Of a stretch of 40,528 nucleotides of DNA, positions 27,292-36,062 are shown piece by piece. A program made the position numbers and the translations under genes. The notes under the pieces were generated by a model. That model did not search any database and was not told the DNA's origin. It saw only the letters and a program-made list of their open reading frames with translations. The DNA is from Chromatiaceae bacterium. Lineage in GTDB: Bacteria; Pseudomonadota; Gammaproteobacteria; Chromatiales; Chromatiaceae. How positions within the stretch are numbered: position 1 is the stretch's first letter; each line of letters starts with the position of its first letter. The stretch is from the NCBI GenBank assembly GCA_020851955.1, contig JADZBU010000013.1:1-40528 (forward strand), read 5' to 3'.

Positions 27292-27561
27292 CTAATCGAT
27301 AATATCCCCGCGCAAGAGATACTTGCACAGGGCCACGGTGCTGACGAAGCCAATGAGGGCAATCAGCAAGGCGGCCTCGAAATAGAGGCCGGAACCCAAG
27401 CGGATGCCCAGCAGGATCAGGAGGGCGATGGCATTGATGGCAAGGGTGTCCAGGGCCAGGATGCGGTCCGGAGCACTGGGACCCACCAGAAGACGCCAAA
27501 AGCCGAGGGCGATCGCCACGGCCACCAGGGCAAAGGCGATGTTCAGGACGATGGCGAGCAT
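27292..27561 (-). CDS. mrpF: Mrp/Mnh Na+/H+ antiporter subunit F
   Basis: An 89-residue protein with three membrane helices. The typical MrpF centre is RLLVGPSAPDRILALDTLA, followed by LYFEAALLIALIGFVSTVAL. Its ATG lies within the 3' end of mrpE (19-bp overlap), indicating coupled translation. MrpF is a small structural subunit of the E-F-G part of the complex. Confidence 0.94.
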   Translation of the reverse strand: MLAIVLNIAFALVAVAIALGFWRLLVGPSAPDRILALDTLAINAIALLILLGIRLGSGLYFEAALLIALIGFVSTVALCKYLLRGDIID

Positions 27562-28067
27562 GGTTCGAACACCTTTTTCAGGGGGGCCTCGTAGCGCTCC
27601 TTGATTTCCTGGACCAGGGCATCCGGGTCTGGGGCATCCAGGGCATGGACCAGGAGGCTAGCGTGATCCGGACTGAGTTCCAGGGACACGGTGCCCGGCG
27701 TCAGGCTGATGGTATTGGCCAGCAGACTGATGCCGATCTCGCCCTTGAGGTCCAGGGGCACCTCGAAGAAGGCCGGCTTGAGTTGCCCCGGCTGGCCCAG
27801 GATGAGCCGGGCCACGGTCAGGTTGGCCACCAGGATGTCCCACAGGACCACCCCGACGAAGCGCAACAGGGTCAGGGGGGCGTGAAACTGGAGGGTCTCT
27901 GGCCAAAAGCGCTGGGTAAAGAGGGGGATCACCCAGCCCAACAGCAACCCGAGCAGGATATGCCCCGGCCCCAGACTGTTGTTGAGCAGCAGCCACACCA
28001 GGACGAGGACCAGGGTCAGCCGGGGCTGGGGCAGCCAGCGCGGAAACGGGGCCATCGAGATTCTCAT
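27543..28067 (-). CDS. mrpE: Mrp/Mnh Na+/H+ antiporter subunit E
   Basis: A 174-residue protein starting MRISMAPFPRWLPQPRLTLV. Two N-terminal membrane helices (LVLVLVWLLLNNSLGPGHIL and neighbours) are followed by the cytoplasmic domain. The MrpE signature is ISLLANTISLTPGTVSLEL and the end is HALDAPDPDALVQEIKERYE. The ATG at 28065-28067 has GAGAGG only three bases ahead and lies seven bases after the stop of the DsrE-like gene. mrpE is therefore probably translated from a transcript that begins with that gene, not directly after mrpD as in most mrp operons. Confidence 0.92.
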   Translation of the reverse strand: MRISMAPFPRWLPQPRLTLVLVLVWLLLNNSLGPGHILLGLLLGWVIPLFTQRFWPETLQFHAPLTLLRFVGVVLWDILVANLTVARLILGQPGQLKPAFFEVPLDLKGEIGISLLANTISLTPGTVSLELSPDHASLLVHALDAPDPDALVQEIKERYEAPLKKVFEPCSPSS

Positions 28068-28074
28068 CAACCTC

Positions 28075-28488
28075 TCAAGGCTTGATATAGGCCGCGCCGT
28101 CGTGCTGAAGTTTGGCAAGCCGCACCACGCCGGAGGGGGTGTACACCACCTCGCCCATGAACTGCTCCGGCTTGAGATTACGGTTTTTGAGAGTGATCTG
28201 GCATACCTCAAAGGTCACGCCCCGTTGGACGAGCGGCTTGATAAGGTCTGTGTAGGGATTGCCCTTGGGATCCTTGGCATCGGTCATGAGGAAATCCACG
28301 CCATTGGCATGTGATACCACGGAGATCTTGGCGAGGGGATCAACATCCAGATGGTTTTGGACATTGCGCAAGGCCTTGGGCGCCACCGTCGCATCATCGA
28401 TGTGATAAACGACGAGGTCCTCCGCCAGGACTACCGCGGACATCAAGACCAGGGTCAGTCCCAATAAAAGGTTGCGGATTTTCAGCAT
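28075..28488 (-). CDS. Periplasmic DsrE/DsrF-like sulfur-relay-family protein
   Basis: A 137-residue protein with a signal peptide (MLKIRNLLLGLTLVLMSAVV, cleavage near VLA-ED). The small alpha/beta DsrE-like domain shows VVYHIDDATVAPKALRNVQN, ISVVSHANGVDFLM, the conserved cysteine Cys96 in VTFEVCQITLKNRNL, and GEVVYTPSGVVRLAKLQHDG. Exported single-cysteine DsrE-like proteins are frequent in sulfur oxidisers; the cytoplasmic DsrE carries persulfide sulfur, but the role of the exported form is not established. ATG 28486-28488 is preceded by AGAGGAA. Placed between mrpD and mrpE, it is seven bases from mrpE. Confidence 0.82.
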   Translation of the reverse strand: MLKIRNLLLGLTLVLMSAVVLAEDLVVYHIDDATVAPKALRNVQNHLDVDPLAKISVVSHANGVDFLMTDAKDPKGNPYTDLIKPLVQRGVTFEVCQITLKNRNLKPEQFMGEVVYTPSGVVRLAKLQHDGAAYIKP

Positions 28489-28596
28489 GGTGTTTCCTCT
28501 CTGGGGGTTAGGGTCATCTTGGTTGGTGTAATCGGCACTCATCGGAATGCCGCTTCTTATTATTCATACTCAGCGCGGACAGGTTTTCGGCTTCTT

Positions 28597-28660
28597 GAGG
28601 ACTCCAGCACCGACTGGGGGCGCCTGCTGGAAGATTCAGTCATGCGGATCAGGAGTCCTC
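28597..28660 (-). repeat. Nested inverted repeats in the leader of the DsrE-like gene
   Basis: GAGGACTCC (28597-28605) pairs with GGAGTCCTC (28652-28660), and inside it CCAGCA (28604-28609) pairs with TGCTGG (28625-28630). It lies 109-172 bp upstream of the DsrE-like start, in a position to be a leader structure, or the terminator region of mrpABCD. An AT-rich patch at about 28550-28572 between it and the gene could hold a promoter. Between 28661 and 28927 I see nothing definite. Confidence 0.4.
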
Positions 28661-28927
28661 GGTCCCGGTACGGGCTGTCACCGGCCCCATCCTCATCCTT
28701 CCTCGGCATCGGAAGCAAAGTATAGGGGGTTGACGAAACCCGCGCGAACTCCGATGAAAGGCCGCTTGCCGATCGGGTGCGGCTGCTCCCATGACCAGCC
28801 CAAGGGGTCCCCGCCTCGCCCTACGACCGCCCCTGCCCGACTCTCGCTCAAGACTTCCGGGGGTTACCCGCACCTGGCCGGCGTATAGCGATCACCAGCG
28901 CCAGTCATTCTTCGGCCTATAGCGGGA

Positions 28928-29041
28928 GGGCCGGGTGGTGGCGGGTGGCGGGCGGGGGTGTCGACAGCAGGGATGCTGTCGCCAAGCCTACAGGGATGTA
29001 TTCACGGCGTCCCCCGACCACCATCCGCCGCCACCCGGCCC
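28928..29041 (-). repeat. REP-type palindromic element, copy 3 (inside the mrp region)
   Basis: 114-bp copy in the opposite orientation. The core is as in the other copies; the outer arms are about 31 bp long with four mismatches, beginning GGGCCGGGTGG on both strands. It lies about 157 bp downstream of the mrpD stop and 440 bp upstream of the DsrE-like gene. The 709-bp gap 28489-29197 contains this element and the nested repeats at 28597, but no convincing gene. Confidence 0.9.
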
Positions 29042-29197
29042 GGGCGACCGATAACCCAGGTGTTTTGGGCTTAGCCACCCACCCTCGGGCAGCCCCATCG
29101 TTGCAGGCCACTCGCAGCGCCAGGAAGCCGCCACGACACCGGGCCGGGGGTACGCCATGGGCTGCTGAAGGATAGCTGCCGTGGTCCAACCCCCGGA

Positions 29198-30692
<1,495 letters not shown>

Positions 30693-30700
<8 letters not shown>

Positions 30701-31025
30701 GGCCCGCCTCCCCATCCACCTGGTCGGTCCCCAGTTCCGCCCGGGTCTTGAGCGCCAGCAGGATGACAAAGGCCGTCATGGCGAAGCCGATGACGATGGC
30801 CGTGAGCACCAGGGCCTGGGGCAAGGGGTCGGCGTACCCGGAGGGGCCGAGGCCAATCACCGGCGGCCGGCCGACCACCAGCCGCCCGGAGGCAAAGAGA
30901 AAGAGATTGACGGCGTAGGAGAGGAGCGTGAGCCCCAGCACCACCGAGAAGGTCTGGGCCCGCAGCAGTAAATAGACGCCACAGCTGGTCAGCACGCCAA
31001 CCAGGAGGGAGATGATGGCCTCCAT
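30693..31025 (-). CDS. mrpC: Mrp/Mnh Na+/H+ antiporter subunit C
   Basis: A 110-residue NuoK-like protein with three membrane helices. It contains GVYLLLRAQTFSVVLGLTLL, SYAVNLFLFASGRL, then PLPQALVLTAIVIGFAMTAF, the conserved D-P-L-P-Q-A-L-V-L-T-A-I-V-I motif. It begins one base after the mrpA/B stop and ends inside the start of mrpD, so all three are read from one message. Confidence 0.95.
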
Positions 31026-31026
31026 T

Positions 31027-33858
31027 TCAGTCTTCCCTCCCGGCGGCCATCCCCTGCGGCACCCCGCCAGGCCCGGTCTCCCGGGTGGCGTCGTGCATCA
31101 AGCCCAGGTGGATGAGGATCATCAAGGTCGCCCCCACCACCACCAGCCACACTCCCAGGTCGAAGATCATGGCGGAGGCCAGTTCGAATTCACCCACCAG
31201 AGGCCAGTCGAAATGACCGAAGGTGGTCGTCAGGAAGGGATAGCCAAGGAGGAAGCTCGCCAGGCCCACGAGGGTGGCGATGAGCAGGCCGGCGCCGATC
31301 AGGGGCTGCATCCGTCCCGGCAGGCGCTGCTGGGTCCAGGCCACCCCATTGGCCAGATACTGCAGGATGAGGGCAATGGCCGTGACCAGGCCCGCGATAA
31401 AGCCGCCCCCCGGCAGGTTATGGCCCCGCAGCAGGATAAAGACGGCCACCAGCAGGGTCAGGGGCAATACCAGGCGCGCCAGCGAAGCCAGGATGATGGG
31501 ATGCGCGTCCCGGTTCCAGGGCCGGCCCAGATCATCGCCAGGCTGTCCCGCCAGCCGGAGATGCTCCAGCATGGCGTGGATCGCCAGACCCGCCAGGGCC
31601 AGGACCGTGATCTCGCCCAGGGTGTCGAAACCACGAAAATCCACCAGGATGACATTGACCACGTTGCGGCCACCCCCGCCGGGAATGCTGTTCTCCAGGA
31701 AATAGCCGGCGATGCTCTCGTAAGGCCGGGTCAGGAGGGCCCAGGTCAGGGCGCTCATGCCAAGACCCGCGAACAGCGCCACCACCAGATCCCGGATGCG
31801 CCGGAGGCGCTGGGTCTCCGGACGCGAGGTCTGGGGGAGGAAAAAGAGGGCCAGCAGCAGCAGGATGACGGTCACCACCTCGACGGATAATTGGGTCAAG
31901 GCCAGGTCGGGGGCGGAGAAGATGACGAAAATCAGGGCGACCATGAGGCCGACGGCACCCAGGAGGATGAGGGCGAGGAGGCGCTGGCAATACCAGATCA
32001 GGGTCGCGAGGGCGGCCCCCACCATGATGACACTGGCCGCCAGGCTGACGATATCGAGGGGCAAAAGAGGCAAGGGGCCCGTCAAGGAGGAGCCCGAGCC
32101 CAGCCAACCCGCCGTCCCCAGTAGCAGGGCCGAGCCGAGGAAGGTCAGCAGCAGCCGTTGCAGGGAGGCCTTGCCCAGCCAGGCCGAAAGGCTCTGGGCC
32201 AGACCGATCAGTCCGTTCAGAACCCGGTCGTAGCCGCGCCGGGCATCGAGCCGATCCCCCACCCGCTCCCAAAAGGCGTAGAGGGGCCGGCGCGCGGCAT
32301 AGATGAGGACGCCACCGGTCATGGCGATGAGGCTCATGAAGACGGCGGGGGTGAAGCCATGCCAGAGAGCCAGGTCATGGGCCGGTGGCGGCCCCTGGAG
32401 GACGGCGCCAACGGCCAGATTCAGGATGGGCTCCACCGTCAGGGCCGGGGCCATGCCCACCAGGAGGCAGAGGACGACCAGCACCTCCACGGGCACCCGC
32501 ATCCAGCGCGGCGGTTCGTGAGGCTGCCGTGGCAGGTCCACCGGCTCCCCATTGAAAAAGACATCGTGCACAAAGCGCAGGGAATAGGCGACCGCGAAGG
32601 CCCCCGCCAAGGTGGCCGCCACCGGCACCAGCCAACCGAGCCAGAAGGAGCCGGCGACGGCGGCGGCCTCGCCAAAGAACATCTCCTTGGACAAAAAGCC
32701 ATTGAAGAGGGGCACGCCGGCCATGGCCGAGGCCGCCACCATGGCCAGGGTGCCCGTGTAGGGCATGGCGCGCCAGAGGCCGTTGATGCGCCGCATGTCC
32801 CGGGTGCCGGTCTCGTGATCGATGATGCCGGCGGCCATGAAGAGGCCCGCCTTGAAGGTGGCGTGGTTGATGATGTGAAAGACCCCGGCCACCGCCGCCA
32901 GGGGGGTGCCGATGCCGAAAAGGACCGTGATCAGGCCCAGGTGACTGATGGTGGAATAGGCCAGCAAGCCCTTGATATCGTGCTGAAAGAGAGCGATGAC
33001 GGCCCCGGTCAGCAAGGTCATCAGGCCCAGGCCCGTCACGAGATAGTTCCATTCCCAGGTCCCCGCCAGGGCCGGAAAGAGGCGCGCCAGCAGGAAGACC
33101 CCGGCCTTGACCATGGTCGCCGAATGCAGATAGCTCGAGACCGGCGTGGGGGCCGCCATGGCGTGGGGTAGCCAGAAGTGGAAGGGGAACTGGGCGGATT
33201 TAGTGAAGATGCCGAGCAGGATCAGGAGCAGGGTCGGCCCATAGAGGGGGTGGGCGCGGATGAGATCCCCGGAGGCCAGGACGACGCTCAGATCGTAGCT
33301 GCCCGTCATCCGACCCAGGAGCAGAATGCCGCCGAAGAGGGCCAGGCCACCGGCGCCGGTCATCGCCAGGGCCATGCGGGCGCCCCGGCGGGCATCCTCG
33401 CGCTGGCGCCAGTAACCGATGAGCAGGAAGGAACTCAGGCTGGTCAGTTCCCAGAACATCAGCATCTGGATCAGATTTTCCGACAGCACCACCCCCAGCA
33501 TGGCGCCCATGAAGAGGAGCAGATAGGCGTAGAGGCGCCCCAGGTTGTCCCGTTCGGACAGGTAATAGCGGGCATAGAGGACGACCAGGCCACCAATGCC
33601 GAGGATGAGGCCGGCAAAGAGGAGGCCCAGGCCATCCAGGCGAAAAGCGATATCCAACCCCACCGCGGGCAGCCAGGTCAGGCGCTCGATGCGCGTCTCC
33701 CCCGCCACCAGGGGATCCAGGAGGGAAAGGATCAGGATCGCCGGGGCCAGCACGACCAGGAGGGTGACGAGAATAGCGGTGGGTCGGCCCAGCCTGCTGG
33801 CCCAGGCCACTCCCAGGGCGCCCAGGAAGGGCAAGAGGACCACAAGCAGAAGCGTCAT
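31027..33858 (-). CDS. mrpA: Mrp/Mnh Na+/H+ antiporter subunit A with fused subunit B
   Basis: A 943-residue protein of more than twenty membrane helices. The NuoL-like core shows KSAQFPFHFWLPHAMAAPTP, SSYLHSATMVKAGVFLLARL, AYSTISHLGLITVLFGIGTP and FHIINHATFKAGLFMAAGI. The MbhD-like piece VIFSAPDLALTQLSVEVVTV and an MbhE-like segment follow. From about residue 790 comes an MrpB domain (ARLVLPLTLLVAVFILLRG, HNLPGGGFIAGLVTAIALI, FDLGVWLVVVGATLMILIH). The A-B fusion accounts for the absence of a separate mrpB. Start: ATG 33856-33858; a GTG four codons upstream is also possible. The complex exchanges Na+ (or K+) for H+ across the inner membrane for pH and salt homeostasis. Confidence 0.95.
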   Translation of the reverse strand: MTLLLVVLLPFLGALGVAWASRLGRPTAILVTLLVVLAPAILILSLLDPLVAGETRIERLTWLPAVGLDIAFRLDGLGLLFAGLILGIGGLVVLYARYYLSERDNLGRLYAYLLLFMGAMLGVVLSENLIQMLMFWELTSLSSFLLIGYWRQREDARRGARMALAMTGAGGLALFGGILLLGRMTGSYDLSVVLASGDLIRAHPLYGPTLLLILLGIFTKSAQFPFHFWLPHAMAAPTPVSSYLHSATMVKAGVFLLARLFPALAGTWEWNYLVTGLGLMTLLTGAVIALFQHDIKGLLAYSTISHLGLITVLFGIGTPLAAVAGVFHIINHATFKAGLFMAAGIIDHETGTRDMRRINGLWRAMPYTGTLAMVAASAMAGVPLFNGFLSKEMFFGEAAAVAGSFWLGWLVPVAATLAGAFAVAYSLRFVHDVFFNGEPVDLPRQPHEPPRWMRVPVEVLVVLCLLVGMAPALTVEPILNLAVGAVLQGPPPAHDLALWHGFTPAVFMSLIAMTGGVLIYAARRPLYAFWERVGDRLDARRGYDRVLNGLIGLAQSLSAWLGKASLQRLLLTFLGSALLLGTAGWLGSGSSLTGPLPLLPLDIVSLAASVIMVGAALATLIWYCQRLLALILLGAVGLMVALIFVIFSAPDLALTQLSVEVVTVILLLLALFFLPQTSRPETQRLRRIRDLVVALFAGLGMSALTWALLTRPYESIAGYFLENSIPGGGGRNVVNVILVDFRGFDTLGEITVLALAGLAIHAMLEHLRLAGQPGDDLGRPWNRDAHPIILASLARLVLPLTLLVAVFILLRGHNLPGGGFIAGLVTAIALILQYLANGVAWTQQRLPGRMQPLIGAGLLIATLVGLASFLLGYPFLTTTFGHFDWPLVGEFELASAMIFDLGVWLVVVGATLMILIHLGLMHDATRETGPGGVPQGMAAGRED

Positions 33859-33961
33859 GCGGCGCGCCACCAGGCGTCGCCGTCCCGGGGAAATAGCGGG
33901 GCGATGACGCTGGCCCCGTCACCAACCCCGGGGGCAAATACCGAGCAGGCGGGTATTGTCA

Positions 33962-34768
33962 TCAGGGCCGGGGTGGAGCGGCAGGCGCCGAGGGTTGGGG
34001 CATGGCCGGGGCCGCGGCGGGCCCGGGCGGAGGACCCGGGTAAACATAGCCCCGAAAGTCCGGGTTGCGCCAATCCGCCGTGCCCAGACGCTCCGCCGGG
34101 GGCCGCAAGCGCGAGGTATAGTCCAGCACCGCCATTTCCTCACGGGGCGCGAAACTCTTGATTTGCTCGACCATTTTGGGGTCCGAGTTCCGGCGCCTGC
34201 CGTCCCGGATCGCATCGAACTGGCGCACCAGGTAGTTGAAATGCTGGCCCGCGATGGCCGGCGTATGCTCCTGCTCATCCCCCTGGCCCTGGTCGCCATG
34301 ACACTTGACGCAATTGTCCCGGTAAAGTTGGGCACCCAGCTCCAGGTCGGTGCCCGGCCCCACCCCGTTTTGGGGATTCATGGGGAGTTGGGCCAGATAG
34401 GCCGCCACGTCGGCAATATTCTGGGGACCGCCCAGGACCCGCGGCACCGAAAAGGGATACATGAGGGGGTTATCGCGATTGCGCGCCCGAATGTCGGCCA
34501 GCTGCTTGATGATGACGGTCCTGAGCTGCCCGGCAATCTGCGGATAGGTCCCATCAAGGGTGCCCCAGCCCTCGGGCCGGTGGCAAACGGCGCAGGTGAT
34601 GTAGGCCTTGTGGCCGTTGGCGGGATTTGGCGTCAACGCCATCACCTCTTCGTATTCGGCCTGGGCAATCTCCGCCGGGGTCGCTGCCGCCACCGGACCC
34701 GCCACCAGGATTAGCGCCAGACTCGCCAGGGCCAGCCGGCGGCACCCATGGACAATCCGCCTCTGCAT
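33962..34768 (-). CDS. Dihaem c-type cytochrome, c4-like
   Basis: A 268-residue exported protein. A signal peptide (LALASLALILVAGPVAAA) is followed by two haem sites, C59-A-V-C-H63 and C153-V-K-C-H157. Candidate axial methionines are Met103 (NPLMYPFS) and Met199 (SDPKMVEQ). The two similar halves, each about 95 residues, fit cytochrome c4/c553-type electron carriers of the periplasm. A proline/alanine-rich tail of about 30 residues (PGPPPGPAAAPAMPQPSAPA) is extra. AGGAGG lies six bases before the ATG. A small hairpin (34803-34819) sits in the leader. It ends 103 bp before mrpA in the same direction, so co-transcription is possible but unproven. Confidence 0.9.
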   Translation of the reverse strand: MQRRIVHGCRRLALASLALILVAGPVAAATPAEIAQAEYEEVMALTPNPANGHKAYITCAVCHRPEGWGTLDGTYPQIAGQLRTVIIKQLADIRARNRDNPLMYPFSVPRVLGGPQNIADVAAYLAQLPMNPQNGVGPGTDLELGAQLYRDNCVKCHGDQGQGDEQEHTPAIAGQHFNYLVRQFDAIRDGRRRNSDPKMVEQIKSFAPREEMAVLDYTSRLRPPAERLGTADWRNPDFRGYVYPGPPPGPAAAPAMPQPSAPAAPPRP

Positions 34769-34905
34769 ATCTGCCTCCTAAAGATCCGGATAATGAAATC
34801 ACCAGGGGCTCGCGCCCTGTGCAATCGCGGTTTCGACAAGCTGGCCCCCAGTCCGCGGGGACAGGTTTGTTTTCCAGACCGATTGAGACCCGCCCCCCAG
34901 GCTCG

Positions 34906-34944
34906 GGTTCCCGGCCGACCGCGCCCGGGGCCAGGCGCGGAACC
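34906..34944 (-). terminator. Possible hairpin terminator after the CBS gene
   Basis: GGTTCC and CGCGCC on the left pair with GGCGCG and GGAACC on the right, giving an interrupted stem 19 bp past the CBS gene stop. No T-run follows, so this is tentative. Confidence 0.3.
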
Positions 34945-34962
34945 GGGACCACCAAGGCCCGG

Positions 34963-35427
34963 CTAACGGGACTTGAGGGTGCCCGCCACGTTGGCGTGGA
35001 AGATGGCCTTGTGGACATCACCCAAACTCAGGACGCCCACCAGGATGCCATTCTCGGCCACCGGGATACGGCGAAATTTATTGCGGACCATGATGGTCGT
35101 GGCCCGCAGCACGTGCATATCCGGCGTCACCGCAATGGGGTTGCGGGTCATGAGATCGGAGACATAGAGGTCGAGCACTTCCGCGTAGCGGCCCATTTCC
35201 AGATCGAGATCCACGTTACCCAGGCCCTCCTCCATCAGGCGCTCAAACGTGGGGAAGAGATGGTGGAGCAGGTCTTTCTCGGCGATGAAGCCGATGAGGG
35301 TGCCATCCTCCTCCGTGACCGGTAAGCCGTGATAACGGTAGAGGCACATCAGGGAGGCAACTTCCATCACCTTGGTGTCGGGACGCACCGCGCGCACCGA
35401 TTTGTTCATAACGTCTCTGACTTGCAT
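34963..35427 (-). CDS. Two-CBS-domain protein
   Basis: A 154-residue cytoplasmic protein made of a CBS pair. CBS1 runs from MQVRDVMNKSVRAVRPDTKV through HGLPVTEEDGTLIGFIAEKD. CBS2 runs from VSDLMTRNPIAVTPDMHVLR through RRIPVAENGILVGVLSLGDV. Such stand-alone Bateman modules bind adenine nucleotides and act as energy or redox sensors for partner proteins. ATG 35425-35427 is chosen because the protein then starts exactly at the first CBS motif; the frame to 35646 gives a low-complexity extension. The gene is divergent from nrdA. Partner unknown. Confidence 0.88.
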   Translation of the reverse strand: MQVRDVMNKSVRAVRPDTKVMEVASLMCLYRYHGLPVTEEDGTLIGFIAEKDLLHHLFPTFERLMEEGLGNVDLDLEMGRYAEVLDLYVSDLMTRNPIAVTPDMHVLRATTIMVRNKFRRIPVAENGILVGVLSLGDVHKAIFHANVAGTLKSR

Positions 35428-35520
35428 GGAATCAGTTCTCCGTTGGATTTTTATGGATATCGGCCGATCTGGCGGTCCCCCTCGCGGGACTCGCCGTCCT
35501 CCTCCAGCGATCGTCGCGGG

Positions 35521-35526
35521 ATTATA
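35521..35526 (-). promoter_or_regulatory. Possible -10 box for the CBS gene
   Basis: On the minus strand this reads TATAAT within GGCGGGTATAATCCCGCG, about 95 bp before the CBS start, and it is also the centre of a small palindrome. No good -35 is visible. Confidence 0.4.
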
Positions 35527-35650
35527 CCCGCCATGGCCACGTTTTGTGTTTCCTCGCGCAGTCATTTTCGGGTCCCGGTTCACCCTGCCCGCCCAGCGGG
35601 TTCGCGGCTCGATTGAATTAGCACTGGCCACTTGCGGGCGTATCACAAGA

Positions 35651-35749
35651 GGGCTGGGTGGGGGCTGGCGGGGTGTCGACCGCAGTGATGCGATCGCCAG
35701 GCCTACGGGGACCTATTCACGGCGTCCCCCGCCAGAAACCACCTGGGCC
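35651..35749 (-). repeat. REP-type palindromic element, copy 4 (diverged)
   Basis: Opposite orientation to copy 1. In element orientation the core hairpin is CGATCGCA-TCAC-TGCGGTCG, in place of CGACAGCA-TCCC-TGCTGTCG. Both arms changed together so that pairing is kept, with one T-G wobble. The GTAG and the outer arms (CTGGCGGGG/CCCCGCCAG) are retained. It lies in the divergent gap between the CBS gene and nrdA, about 107 bp upstream of the DnaA box. Confidence 0.85.
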
Positions 35750-35855
35750 GGAGTACCGGAAACTCGGGTGTGTGAATATATCCCCAAGCACCGCCGCTCC
35801 CAAGTTGCGTCAGGGCATGGAAAAGAGATCGCTGGGGGAGCCAGGGACCCGGATT

Positions 35856-35864
35856 TTATCCACA
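35856..35864 (+). promoter_or_regulatory. DnaA box upstream of nrdA
   Basis: TTATCCACA is a perfect match to the consensus DnaA box. A second related site, CCATCCACA, follows at 35867-35875. They lie about 55 bp upstream of the nrdA -35. DnaA control of ribonucleotide reductase is established in E. coli, so linkage of nrdA expression to replication initiation is a reasonable inference. Confidence 0.7.
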
Positions 35865-35902
35865 GGCCATCCACAGCCAATTCACCGCTATCAGCTCCTA
35901 AA

Positions 35903-35918
35903 CCACAATATCTAGTGG
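35903..35918 (+). promoter_or_regulatory. NrdR box 1
   Basis: CCACAATATCTAGTGG matches the NrdR-box consensus (acaCwAtATaTwGtgt) and is a near-palindrome, extended by flanking AA/TT. It lies immediately upstream of the -35 hexamer. Confidence 0.82.
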
Positions 35919-35948
35919 TTGACGATGATTGCCAACCCTGGATATTGT
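35919..35948 (+). promoter_or_regulatory. nrdA promoter (TTGACG - 18 bp - TATTGT)
   Basis: TTGACG at 35919-35924 and TATTGT at 35943-35948 give a plausible sigma-70 promoter. The -10 lies inside NrdR box 2 and the -35 abuts box 1. The leader would be about 105-110 nt and contains a short stem TAACCA/TGGTTA (35973-35991). Confidence 0.6.
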
Positions 35949-35951
35949 GCC
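35936..35951 (+). promoter_or_regulatory. NrdR box 2
   Basis: CCCTGGATATTGTGCC, read on the other strand as GGCACAATATCCAGGG, matches the NrdR consensus. The centres of the two boxes are 33 bp apart, about three helical turns, as in known paired NrdR sites. It covers the -10, which fits repression. Confidence 0.78.
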
Positions 35952-36062
35952 ATCCCACCTTACCGACCCCGCTAACCACAGCCCCTGGTTAACCCGGAAG
36001 CAGTCGGTAAAGCCCCGACAAGAACCCAGCTACCACCCGACACCACATCACCGAGGAGAGCC

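Noticed and set aside
27269-27499. N-terminal extension of mrpG
   Set aside because: Overlaps mrpF in another frame; MrpG starts at its first membrane helix, where a ribosome site is present.
27555-27575. tRNA-like TTCGAA stretch near the mrpF start
   Set aside because: No cloverleaf arms around it; it is within overlapping coding sequence.
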